Assembly (NCBI GenBank): GCA_020832495.1
Contig: JAFIEP010000029.1
Span: forward strand, 24,058 to 88,057
Direction: 5' to 3'
From: Acidimicrobiia bacterium
GTDB lineage: Bacteria > Actinomycetota > Acidimicrobiia > Acidimicrobiales > Acidimicrobilacustridaceae
DNA length: 64,000 nucleotides
Made by a program: the position numbers and the translations under genes. The notes under the pieces were generated by a model. It was not told the origin of the DNA, ran no database searches, and worked only from the letters and a program-made list of their open reading frames with translations. Shown here one piece after another: positions 53,755 to 61,948 of this stretch. Every line of letters begins with the position of its first letter. Position 1 is the first letter of the stretch.

Positions 53755-54728
53755 GTCCGGACGACGACAGCGGCGCTCCGGGACCTGACGCGATGGCGAC
53801 GGCGGGAGCCTCCGGGGCCCGCCGAGCGGCACTGGTGGTCGTTGCCACCCCGATCGGCAACCTCGGTGACCTGTCCGATCGGGCCCGCACCGAGCTGGCC
53901 GGCGCCGATCTGCTGGCGTGCGAGGACACGCGGCGCAGCGGCCGGTTGCTGGCGTCGCAGGGCATTCGCCCGGCCCGACTCCTGCGTGTCGACGAGCACA
54001 CCGAACGGCATCGGACGGCGGAGGTCCTCGACGTCGTCCGCTCCGGTGGACGCGTCGTGCTGATCTCCGATGCCGGTACGCCGGCAGTCTCCGACCCCGG
54101 TCGGGTTCTCGTCGACGCGGCGCACGATGCAGGCCTCCGCGTGGTGGTGGTGCCGGGTCCGTCGGCTGCCATTGCCGCGCTGGTGCTCAGTGGTTTCGCC
54201 ACGGAGCGGTTCGTGTTCGAGGGCTTCCTGCCCCGCAAGGGCGCGCGGCGACGACTGGTGCTGGTGGCCCTGGCCGATGAGCCTCGGACGTCAGTGCTCT
54301 ACGAGTCGCCCAAGCGGGTCGTCGCCACACTCGAGGACCTTCGTCGGCACTGCGGTGACGAACGACGGGTGGCCATCTGCCGAGAGATGACCAAGCTCCA
54401 CGAGGAGGTGTGGCGAGGGCCGCTGGGTGAGGCTCTCGGGAGCGTCGACAAAGCCCCGGCGCGAGGAGAGCACGTGCTGGTCCTCGAAGGGGCCCCGCCG
54501 CCGGCGGCACCCGACGACGAGGCCATCCGTCGGGCACTGGCGGTGGCTCGAACGTCGGGGGCATCCACGCGGGACTGTGTGGAGTTGGTCCGCGCGCAAC
54601 TCGGAGTCGGTCGGCGTGAGGTGTACCGCGTGGCACTCGAGGACGAGGCGTCCGCCGACCGTGAGACGAGCGGCTCGGAGGAGCGAGGGGACGCTAGGGT
54701 CGAGGGTCCACGACCCCACCGGAGTTGA
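53751..54728 (+). CDS. rsmI: 16S rRNA (cytidine-1402-2'-O)-methyltransferase RsmI
   Basis: A 325-residue tetrapyrrole-methylase-fold enzyme. LVVVATPIGNLGDLSDRA is the diagnostic N-terminus. LACEDTRRSGRLL, VLISDAGTPAVSDPG and VVPGPSAAIAAL complete the SAM site, and FEGFLPRKGARRR is an RsmI hallmark. It methylates the ribose of C1402 in the decoding centre. GTG 53751 overlaps the DUF192 stop (GTGA); ATG 53793 is a possible alternative 14 codons later. Confidence 0.93.
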   Translation: MSPDDDSGAPGPDAMATAGASGARRAALVVVATPIGNLGDLSDRARTELAGADLLACEDTRRSGRLLASQGIRPARLLRVDEHTERHRTAEVLDVVRSGGRVVLISDAGTPAVSDPGRVLVDAAHDAGLRVVVVPGPSAAIAALVLSGFATERFVFEGFLPRKGARRRLVLVALADEPRTSVLYESPKRVVATLEDLRRHCGDERRVAICREMTKLHEEVWRGPLGEALGSVDKAPARGEHVLVLEGAPPPAAPDDEAIRRALAVARTSGASTRDCVELVRAQLGVGRREVYRVALEDEASADRETSGSEERGDARVEGPRPHRS

Positions 54729-54738
54729 CGGTTCGCAC

Positions 54739-55551
54739 ATGGCCGACCCTGCACCACCCCTCCCCACGTTCCTCATCATCGGGGCGCAGAAGAGCGCCAC
54801 GCGGTGGTTGCGCATGAACCTGGGGGAGCACCCTGAGGTCTTCGCCGTCGATCGGGAGCTGTCCTATTTCAACAGCCGTCCGAAGATCCGGCGCCTCGGT
54901 CTGGACTGGTACCGCAGCCAGTTCGAGGGGTGGAGTGGTCAGCCCATCGTGGGTGAGGCCACCCCTGGCTACATGATCCACCGTCACAAGCCCGGTCGTA
55001 TGGCCAAGGCCATCCGGGAGGTCGTACCCGATGTCAGGCTGATCGCCATCCTGCGGAACCCCGTGGACCGTGCCCAGTCGGCGCTGATCCACCATGTCGA
55101 ACAGGAGCGGCTCCCGCCGTCGAGCCGTCTGGTCGACTTCGCCTCGGCTACGCCTCCCGAGGACGAGCGCCTCAACATCATCGCCGGTGGGTGGTACGCG
55201 GCGAGCCTCCGGCCGTTCCGGAAGTGGTTCGGGGACCAGTTGCTCGTGCTCCTCCACGATGACATCGCCGCCGATGCCGACGAGGTCTATCGCCGCTCGC
55301 TGCGACACATCGGTGCCGACGACTCGTTCCGGCCGAAAGGGCTCACCCGCGTTCGCCACAGCAATGCCCGCCGGACGCCGGTGATCCCGCCGCTGACCGA
55401 CGACGAGCGGCTCCTGTTGTGGGATCGTTACTTCGCCGACGACGTCAGCCAGCTCGAGAAGCTGATCGGGCGCGACCTGTCGGCTTGGCGGCCCGAGGGC
55501 AGCGCGTCGGCAGACCACGTGGGCGTGGCAACCCGGCGCCCGGCCACCTGA
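54739..55551 (+). CDS. Sulfotransferase (heparan-type Sulfotransfer_1)
   Basis: A 270-residue sulfotransferase. LIIGAQKSATRWLRMNL is the 5'-PSB loop; the Lys is the expected catalytic base or ligand. EATPGYMIH and AILRNPVDRAQSALIHHV (3'-PB) place it with bacterial relatives of heparan sulfate N- and 3-O-sulfotransferases. It belongs to a different subfamily from the trio at 47.6-50 kb. Start ATG 54739, 10 bp after rsmI; TAGGGT about 40 nt upstream may give it its own promoter. Confidence 0.87.
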   Translation: MADPAPPLPTFLIIGAQKSATRWLRMNLGEHPEVFAVDRELSYFNSRPKIRRLGLDWYRSQFEGWSGQPIVGEATPGYMIHRHKPGRMAKAIREVVPDVRLIAILRNPVDRAQSALIHHVEQERLPPSSRLVDFASATPPEDERLNIIAGGWYAASLRPFRKWFGDQLLVLLHDDIAADADEVYRRSLRHIGADDSFRPKGLTRVRHSNARRTPVIPPLTDDERLLLWDRYFADDVSQLEKLIGRDLSAWRPEGSASADHVGVATRRPAT

Positions 55552-55636
55552 CGCCTCCCGGCGTCGGCGGCGTGGCCCGAGGGGCGCGCGCCGCAGCCCG
55601 CCCTGTGCGGGCGCTGTCATGCCCCGTGGACGTGCC

Positions 55637-56305
55637 TCAGCGCCCGAGCCGGCGGATGAGCGCGCTGAGAAGTTGGCGCGGACTCTTGGCGCGGAACTGG
55701 TCGGCCAGCCACCGACGCTGTTCGCTGCCCTTCATGGCTCGGCGGTAGCGGAGTCGCGACACGTTCGAGCGAGCCACGTTGAGCACCGGGCCGCTGGGGA
55801 ACATCTCTGCGTCGGAGGTCGACACCGGGTAGGGCACCGGGAGGCCACGCAGCTTGTGTCGGGTCCCGGCAACGATGATGAACGGGGCCCCTCGCGGTCC
55901 TTCGAGGACCTCCACGGGTACCCCGTCGCTCCACTTGGCCAGCTCCGCATCGCTCACCGGTCGGGGCTCGCCGAAGGTGCGTTCGAGGGTGGCCACGAGC
56001 AGGCTGGAGGTCACCGGGCGAGCAGTGCCCCCTTCGACGAGGGTCACCGGGCCCTTGGGTGGGCGCACGAGGAACGGCCGTTCGCTGACGTCGAGCTCTG
56101 CCAGTGCCGTCAGCCAGGTGCGGGCCACGCCCTCACGGCGTATCCGGGGCGCAGCGGGGACGCCGGCACCCCCGGCGGTGGTCGAGGCTCGCCCCGACCC
56201 CTTGCCGTTTCCGTTCCCGCCGCCGGACTGGGCCAAGAGTTGGCGGTTCACCGCAGTGGTGGCGCGTAGCTCTCGTCGCAGTCGTTCTTCGTCGTCGGTC
56301 TTCAA
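55637..56305 (-). CDS. Unknown protein coupled to the GT2-GT4 gene
   Basis: A 222-residue protein I cannot assign. An N-terminal charged helix (DDEERLRRELRATTAVNRQL) is followed by a Gly/Asn/Ser linker (SGGGNGNGKGSG). A central beta-rich part has two related hairpins (RPPKGPVTLVEGGTARPVTS; RGAPFIIVAGTRHKLRGLP). The C-terminal tail is basic (RRWLADQFRAKSPRQLLSAL). No signal peptide. TTG 56305 overlaps the TGA of the glycosyltransferase gene (TTGA), so it is co-translated with it and may be a partner or scaffold protein. Confidence 0.65.
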   Translation of the reverse strand: MKTDDEERLRRELRATTAVNRQLLAQSGGGNGNGKGSGRASTTAGGAGVPAAPRIRREGVARTWLTALAELDVSERPFLVRPPKGPVTLVEGGTARPVTSSLLVATLERTFGEPRPVSDAELAKWSDGVPVEVLEGPRGAPFIIVAGTRHKLRGLPVPYPVSTSDAEMFPSGPVLNVARSNVSRLRYRRAMKGSEQRRWLADQFRAKSPRQLLSALIRRLGR

Positions 56306-58383
56306 CCTTCGTGCTCCTTGGGTGCCGCCGTGGGTTGGTAGAGGGCAGCGTAGCGGTCGCGGGTGTGGGAGATGGTGGTGATGGGGTGGTGGGTGGCGTT
56401 GTGGGTGGCGCGGTGGAGTTCTTCGCGGCAGTGGTCGAGGTGTTCGATGAGGGTGGCGGTGGTGGTGGGGTCGTGGGGGTCGATGGTCCATCCGCAGGCT
56501 TGGGTGCGGATGCGTTCGCCGAGGGCGCCGTAGGTGGCGGCGATGGTGGGGAGGCCGGCGATGGTGGCTTCGGTCATGACGTGGCCGAAGGTTTCGGCGT
56601 AGGGGCCGGGGAGGAGGGCGATGTGGATGCCGGTGGTGTGGAGCAGGTGGGGGAGGAGGGTGTTGTCGTAGGGGCCGTGGGTGTGGAGGTGGGGCGAGGC
56701 GGGTTGTTTGAGGGTGCCGTAGTGGTGGATCTCGATGGGGGTTCCGGCGAAGTGTTCGGCGAGGTGGTTGGCGACGTCGAGGCCTTTTTTGGTCCAGCCG
56801 AGTCCGATGAAGGCGAGTCGGAGGGGTTCGTTGTAGATGTGGTGGACGTCGAGGGTGCGGGTGGGTTGGTGGGGGTTGATGATGGCGCCGTGGGGGATGT
56901 GGTGGACGCGTTCGGGGGGGAGGTCGTAGACGCGGCGGAGGTAGTCCTCGGCGCTCTGGCTGGCGAACACCCATGCGTCGATGGTGTCGAGGTGGGCAGC
57001 GACGGTGGTGCGGAACTCTTCGAGGTACTCGATGGAGAGTTGGCGGGTGACGGGGAGGCAGTCGGCGCACACCGAGAGGTCGTCGGGGATGCCGCAGGCT
57101 TGTTCGTTGCGCCACAGCAGCCAGTGGTGGGGGCAGGCCAGGTAGAGGTCGCGCACCGAGCAGACGACGGGACCGTCGAAGTCCGAAAGGACGTCGAGGG
57201 GGGCGAGGGAGTGGCCGATGAGGTTCTGGAGGTGGACGGCGTCGAAGTGGAACATGTCGAGCGCGCAGCGCAACGCCGAGGCGGCGACCTCGTCGATGAT
57301 CTTGGTGACGCGGCGTGGCCCGCCGGGGAGGAGGAACTCGATCTCGGTCGGGTCGGGGCGGTCGGGGTGGTGCCACAGGGTGCGCAGTACGTAGCCGGAC
57401 TCCACGGGGCAGAGGATGGAGAAGTCGTGGGTGTCGGCCATCGATTCCATGAGTTCGCGCAGGTGTTTCTCGGTGCCGCCGAGGGCGTCGGGGGCGCTGT
57501 GGAGCACGTGCAGCACGTGGGGGCGCGACTCGTCGCGTTCGTGCAGACCCAACTCGAGGGCCTTGAACGGGATGCGTAGCGGGTCCGCTGAGCGTTCTGC
57601 GGTGTTGGCGGCGCGGAAGAACCGGTAGCGGTCGTGCAGCAGCGACGAGCCGCGTTTCATGCGTTCGTTGCGTTCGTTGCCGAACGAACCGCCGCCGGCG
57701 TGGTAGACGAACGTGGCGTCTTCGACCACATGGGTGAACCCCACCCGTGTGGCCCGCAGACAGAAGTCGACTTCTTCGCCGTAGCCCATCCCGAACGTCT
57801 CGGTGTCGAACGATCCCACCAAGTCGAGTGCGTCGCGGGTGATGTACATGCAGAACCCCACCCCCGAGATCACCTCGGGACGGCGCCGCAACGAGTGGCG
57901 TGCCACGAACGCCGCGCAGGCATCGGTCTGCGGGTCGTCGCCGAACAACCCGAACGCGTCGGACACGACGGGAGGGATCGTGCACAACGACCCGAAATTC
58001 GTCAACGGTGTCACGGTCGCCACCCCCGGCGCCGACGCAGCGTCGACCATCCGCTGCAACCAACCCGCCGTCACCTGCGTGTCGGAGTTGAGGATGACCA
58101 CATCACCCGAAGTGGCGTCGATCGCCCGGTTCACCGTGGCCACGAACCCCAGGTTCTCGCTGTTGCGCAACAGACGCACCGGCCACGGCCACGACCCCGC
58201 CGCCACCTCGTCACACAACGCCGACACCTCAGGCTCAGGCGAGCAGTCATCGACCACCACCACCTCGACCGACCCCACCCCCTCCACCGGCCCAGCATGA
58301 GCCATCAACGACCCCACACACCGCCGCACATCATCCACACCCCGAAACACCGGGACCACCACCGACACCACACCAACCACCAC
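56302..58383 (-). CDS. Bifunctional glycosyltransferase, GT2 + GT4
   Basis: A 693-residue protein with two glycosyltransferases. Residues about 5-245 are a GT2 domain (VVSVVVPVFRGVDDVRRCV; VVVVDDCSPEP; LNSDTQVTAGWL as the DxD site; GYGEEVDFCLRA). Residues about 285-690 are a GT4/GT-B domain (HVLHSAPDALGGTEKHLREL; FIGLGWTKKGLDVA; LPGPYAETFGHVMTEATIAG with the donor-binding Glu). A Cys set (CGIPDDLSVCADCL) may bind zinc. The start could be GTG 58383 or TTG 58404; the latter overlaps the upstream sulfotransferase stop as TTGA. Both ends of the gene have an extreme C/A-rich coding strand, unlike its middle. It probably adds two sugars in succession. Confidence 0.88.
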   Translation of the reverse strand: MVVGVVSVVVPVFRGVDDVRRCVGSLMAHAGPVEGVGSVEVVVVDDCSPEPEVSALCDEVAAGSWPWPVRLLRNSENLGFVATVNRAIDATSGDVVILNSDTQVTAGWLQRMVDAASAPGVATVTPLTNFGSLCTIPPVVSDAFGLFGDDPQTDACAAFVARHSLRRRPEVISGVGFCMYITRDALDLVGSFDTETFGMGYGEEVDFCLRATRVGFTHVVEDATFVYHAGGGSFGNERNERMKRGSSLLHDRYRFFRAANTAERSADPLRIPFKALELGLHERDESRPHVLHVLHSAPDALGGTEKHLRELMESMADTHDFSILCPVESGYVLRTLWHHPDRPDPTEIEFLLPGGPRRVTKIIDEVAASALRCALDMFHFDAVHLQNLIGHSLAPLDVLSDFDGPVVCSVRDLYLACPHHWLLWRNEQACGIPDDLSVCADCLPVTRQLSIEYLEEFRTTVAAHLDTIDAWVFASQSAEDYLRRVYDLPPERVHHIPHGAIINPHQPTRTLDVHHIYNEPLRLAFIGLGWTKKGLDVANHLAEHFAGTPIEIHHYGTLKQPASPHLHTHGPYDNTLLPHLLHTTGIHIALLPGPYAETFGHVMTEATIAGLPTIAATYGALGERIRTQACGWTIDPHDPTTTATLIEHLDHCREELHRATHNATHHPITTISHTRDRYAALYQPTAAPKEHEG

Positions 58384-58400
58384 CGAACCACCTGTCCCTG

Positions 58401-59417
58401 TCAACGAACCGTCGTCGAGGCCGGATCGCTGTCCACGGCGGATCGTTCGTCCACAGCGACGGTCGAGGATGCCGAGGATGATTCCGAGGCCGCTGCCGCC
58501 CGCGCCATGGCTCGACGACGGCGGGCTCGCATGGTCGCCTCCATCTGCACCATCCGGGCCCTGGCATGGTCCAACAGCAGCGTGTCGGGTGGAGGACGGA
58601 GCCAGCCTCGACGGATCGCGTCGACGAGCAGCGGGTCGAGGCGATGGAGGTCGACGTCCCCGTCGCCGAAGACCAGGTGCGCGAGGGCGACCAGCGGGTT
58701 GTCGCGGGCCTCGTGCCCAGTGGGGGCCGAGTGATGACGTAACGAGGGGTCGACGAGTCGGGCGGCGCCAGCCAGCGTGGCGGCGGAGGGTTCTGCCAGC
58801 GCGAGGTGGCGGCAGATGGTCCTCAGCGTGGGGTCGAGATCGTCGAACAGGCTCCGGTGGGTCACGAGGAGCAGGTTCGGTGCATCGTGGATGGCGGCGG
58901 CGAGATACCTGAGCCACAGCAGAGCCGACTGCGGTGGAGGGAGCGCGTTGCGGGCCTCGAGCGACCGGGCGACTTCTCGCGGGTCTCGGATCACCGCCAC
59001 GGTGGCTGTGATGGGGGCGACCGTCTGCCAGAAGGGGAGGAGGAGGCTCGCTCGCGGGTCCTTGAACCCGACGATCCGGCGTCGCCCGGTCGAGCCGAAC
59101 ACGGAGCCCAGCGTCTCGCTGGCCCGTTGGCGGAGGTCGTCGAGTCCGGGGGCTGTCGCCCATCCGTCGTCGAGGACCGGGGGCTGGTCCCAGGTGCCCC
59201 CGAGTCGTCCCAGGAGCTCGTCGTCGAGTTCCTTGATGGCGCGGTGCTCCCAGTAGCCCCTCGGGTTGTCCTGGCCCGGGGGTAGGAGCGCTTCGGGGTC
59301 ACCGAGATCGAGACCGCACTGCTCGAGTAGGCCGGCGAGCAGCGACGTACCGCTGCGGTGCATGCCGGTGATGCAGACGACGCCCGGTATCCCTGTCGAG
59401 GTGGTGGCGCCGGTCAT
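58401..59417 (-). CDS. Sulfotransferase-like P-loop protein
   Basis: A 338-residue protein of the sulfotransferase fold. CITGMHRSGTSLLAGLL is the nucleotide-binding loop, with HRSGT in place of the KTGGT of the trio. NPRGYWEHRAI and VGFKDPRASLLLPFW follow. AVIRDPREVARSL is the 3'-phosphate site. A helical basic tail ends the protein. Members near glycosyltransferases commonly sulfate glycans. ATG 59417. It is followed by the GT2-GT4 gene with overlapping or near-overlapping codons. Confidence 0.82.
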   Translation of the reverse strand: MTGATTSTGIPGVVCITGMHRSGTSLLAGLLEQCGLDLGDPEALLPPGQDNPRGYWEHRAIKELDDELLGRLGGTWDQPPVLDDGWATAPGLDDLRQRASETLGSVFGSTGRRRIVGFKDPRASLLLPFWQTVAPITATVAVIRDPREVARSLEARNALPPPQSALLWLRYLAAAIHDAPNLLLVTHRSLFDDLDPTLRTICRHLALAEPSAATLAGAARLVDPSLRHHSAPTGHEARDNPLVALAHLVFGDGDVDLHRLDPLLVDAIRRGWLRPPPDTLLLDHARARMVQMEATMRARRRRAMARAAAASESSSASSTVAVDERSAVDSDPASTTVR

Positions 59418-59424
59418 GGAGTGC

Positions 59425-60210
59425 TCAGCTTGGCGTGAGGGCGGCGAGACCCCGTTGCTGCAGGATCACCTGCGCATCCTCTGAGGTGGCGACCCAGTCG
59501 TAGAAGCCGATGAGCCGTTCGTCGTCGGTCAGCAAGGCGATGTCGTAGTCGATCGACACTCGTTCGGTGATCGGCACCTGTTCGACGAGGGCGAAACGTC
59601 GGCGGAGATCGGTGCGGAACAGCAGCACGGCGTCGAGCGACTCGTCGCGGGTCAGGCCGTTCAACAGACCGCCCACCGACTCCTCGGCCACCTGCGGGCC
59701 TGGCTCGATTCCCGCCTGTTCGAACACCTGAGTGGCGGCGCGACCGCACTGCAGGCCCGACCGGCAGATGCCGGCAGGGACGTCCGAGCCGGCGGCGAAC
59801 ACCTCGAGTCCGGTGACCCCGGCGGGGTTCCCCCGAAGGACGCCCAGCTGCAGCACGTCGGTGCCGAGCGGTGCGACGATGGCGCCGTCAGGCACGTCCC
59901 CGGTCACGAAGTCAGTGGTGTTCACGTAGATGGCCGGTGTCTCGGCGGCGAAGTCACTCGAGATCTCTTGCGGGGAACCGGCCCGGACCAGCACTTCCTC
60001 GCCGGTCTCCTCGGCGTAGGCGGCAGCGAGTGCCTCCATCGCCCGAGAAGCGGCATCGGCCGCCACGACCAGTTCGCTGGCGGGAACTCCCTCGGTGCCG
60101 TTCTCGGTCGGGCTGCTCGTCTCGTCCTCCCCGCCCCCGTCGTCACCGCTGCACGCTGCGATCAGCAGGCCGAGCACGGCCACCATGGCGAACAATCGTG
60201 ATGCCCTCAT
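59425..60210 (-). CDS. ModA-like substrate-binding lipoprotein (orphan), paralogue 2
   Basis: A 261-residue exported lipoprotein. The signal and lipobox are RLFAMVAVLGLLIAAC, followed by an Asp/Gly/Glu-rich tether. A type II binding-protein fold follows (ELVVAADAASRAMEALAAAY, GVLRGNPAGVTGLEVF) with a Cys pair in GICRSGLQCG at the same place as the paralogue at 32876-33673. ATG 60210 has Shine-Dalgarno AGGAG upstream; TACGCT at about 60311 is a candidate -10. No transporter subunits are nearby. It lies 7 bp upstream of the sulfotransferase-like gene, as though it leads that operon. Confidence 0.8.
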   Translation of the reverse strand: MRASRLFAMVAVLGLLIAACSGDDGGGEDETSSPTENGTEGVPASELVVAADAASRAMEALAAAYAEETGEEVLVRAGSPQEISSDFAAETPAIYVNTTDFVTGDVPDGAIVAPLGTDVLQLGVLRGNPAGVTGLEVFAAGSDVPAGICRSGLQCGRAATQVFEQAGIEPGPQVAEESVGGLLNGLTRDESLDAVLLFRTDLRRRFALVEQVPITERVSIDYDIALLTDDERLIGFYDWVATSEDAQVILQQRGLAALTPS

Positions 60211-60344
60211 TGCGTCTCCTGGTGTTCGACAGGCGTCGCGTGGGGAGCGGCGCCGTGGCGATGATGTCGGAGGTCCTCGACGTGGTGCAGCCGGTGACCG
60301 GTCAGCGAGCGTAGTCGACGTGCGCGCTGCGGCCCGGCCGCTCA

Positions 60345-61937
60345 TCACAGGGCAAGGCCCGTGAGTACCCCCAACTCCGCCGCTCGGCGATCGGTCGTGT
60401 GGTGGGCCAGGACGAGTCGCCGACCGATGTCCGCCCTCGACCGGCTGGCTGCGCGGTCGTCCAGGCACTCGGTCACCAGAGCGACGAGATCCTCGGGCTC
60501 GCGGTAGCACGGCACCACGGCACCGAACAGGTCGTGGACCGCGGCCAGGTCGTCGCAGATCACCGGCGTGCCGCACGCCAGCGCGTCGAACAACCGGTTC
60601 GACACGAAGCCCCACGAGCGCATCGTCGACCAGTGGTCGGCCAACAGCACACCGATCGACGAGTACATCAGCGGGAGTTCGTCGTTGGGGACCTCCGAGG
60701 AGCGGAGGAGATCGTCCGGCACGAGGTCCCGCCATCCTGACCCCCAGATCGCCGGTGTGAGGCCGGCGGCCACCGCGTCAGCGGCCACGGGACGGATGAC
60801 GTGGCGTGCGTTGGCCACGATGGCCACCGGGTCGTCGTAGCGTCGGACAGGGGAACGGCGGTAGAAGCGCCGATGGTTCGTGGCCTGCTGTACGACCTCG
60901 ACCCGAGGTCGTACGCGTGGGGCCAGGTCGGTCGCCAACAGGTCCGAGGCCACGAGTACCAGGTCGTACTGGTCACATTCGTGCGCGTCGACCGTCTCGG
61001 GGTGGCTGATGATCCACAGGGCCGAGCAGCTCGCCGGGCAGGGGTCGACCGGTGTCTGGCCCCGGAGCACGAGATGGAGATCGACCGGTGTCGTCGGCGC
61101 CGGTCGGGCAGCATCCGTCGTCGGGGGTGCCGCGCCGGCCACGACGCGAACCGAGGCACCGCGTAGCCGCAGCGAGGCGGCCAGATCCCTCGCCAGATGG
61201 AGATCACCCCATCGACGTGCTGCCCAGAGCGATCGAGCGGCCACGCTGATCTGCACCGTCGGGGGGCGCTGCGCCGCCGTCGGCCAGGACGGCCGTCGGT
61301 GGGCGCGCCGGTCGTCGTGGCGGGACCGACCGGTGTCGGGTGTTCCGGGTTCGGGTGCGGGGGAGCCGTCGCCGCTGCCGGGTGACGCCGGCGTGCTCGA
61401 CCAGCGGGCGCGTCGCTCGGCGATGCGGCGGTCCAGGGCGACCGCCCAGGTGGCCAGCGGGTGGGTTCGCAGCACGCGCAGCCGGGCTTGTTGACGCTGG
61501 CTCATCCGTTCGAGGAGCTCGGCGTTGGCCTGTTCGCCGGCAAGTGGCGTCGGCGCCACTGCAGATTGCACGCCCGTGGGGCCGCTGTCGAGCACCGGTG
61601 CTGCGCCGCTGTCGTAGCGCAGGAGTCGCAGTCGCTCGCCGAGGCGGACGGTGACCCGGCTGCTGCCACTGCCGACGATCGCCTCGAGCTCCTGCTGCTG
61701 GGTCAGCCATCGCCGCCGCAGTTCCGCAGAGCGAGCGCGGGCGTGGTCGAGTGCGGTCGAGCCGCCCGCGTCGGCACGGTCGTTGGCGGGAACGCCGTCG
61801 GTGCTGATCGGAGCAGTGTAGGTGTCCCGTGCTGCGCCGTCGGCGGCGGTTGCAGTGCCGAGCGGGTGGGTGTATGACCACTCGTGGCGGGGGACGCGCC
61901 ACCCCGACGCGTCCGAACACAGAGCTGATGTGGACAC
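60345..61937 (-). CDS. Glycosyltransferase with long disordered N-terminus
   Basis: A protein of up to 530 residues. The first 230 are Ala/Arg/Pro-rich with a helical, charged segment (ARARSAELRRRWLTQQQEL) and no recognisable domain. The C-terminal 300 form a GT-B-like fold (TVQISVAARSLWAARRWGDLH; LWIISHPETVDAHE; VGVLLADHWSTM; FVSNRLFDALACGTPVICDD), resembling CgeB/GT1-type transferases. The start is uncertain: GTG 61937 gives only an 11-bp gap to the divergent hydrolase start, so the true start may be further in. It reads towards the second lipoprotein gene. Confidence 0.78.
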   Translation of the reverse strand: MSTSALCSDASGWRVPRHEWSYTHPLGTATAADGAARDTYTAPISTDGVPANDRADAGGSTALDHARARSAELRRRWLTQQQELEAIVGSGSSRVTVRLGERLRLLRYDSGAAPVLDSGPTGVQSAVAPTPLAGEQANAELLERMSQRQQARLRVLRTHPLATWAVALDRRIAERRARWSSTPASPGSGDGSPAPEPGTPDTGRSRHDDRRAHRRPSWPTAAQRPPTVQISVAARSLWAARRWGDLHLARDLAASLRLRGASVRVVAGAAPPTTDAARPAPTTPVDLHLVLRGQTPVDPCPASCSALWIISHPETVDAHECDQYDLVLVASDLLATDLAPRVRPRVEVVQQATNHRRFYRRSPVRRYDDPVAIVANARHVIRPVAADAVAAGLTPAIWGSGWRDLVPDDLLRSSEVPNDELPLMYSSIGVLLADHWSTMRSWGFVSNRLFDALACGTPVICDDLAAVHDLFGAVVPCYREPEDLVALVTECLDDRAASRSRADIGRRLVLAHHTTDRRAAELGVLTGLAL

Positions 61938-61943
61938 AGGAGG
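61938..61943 (+). promoter_or_regulatory. Ribosome-binding site for the hydrolase gene
   Basis: AGGAGG lies 5 nt before ATG 61949 and selects it over upstream in-frame starts. Confidence 0.65.
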
Positions 61944-61948
61944 CAGTG

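Noticed and set aside
55637..58063. An 808-residue frame antiparallel-shifted across the GT2-GT4 gene, rich in Arg, Pro and His.
   Set aside because: Only its last 222 residues look like a protein; the rest is a shadow frame of the glycosyltransferase gene produced by its skewed composition.
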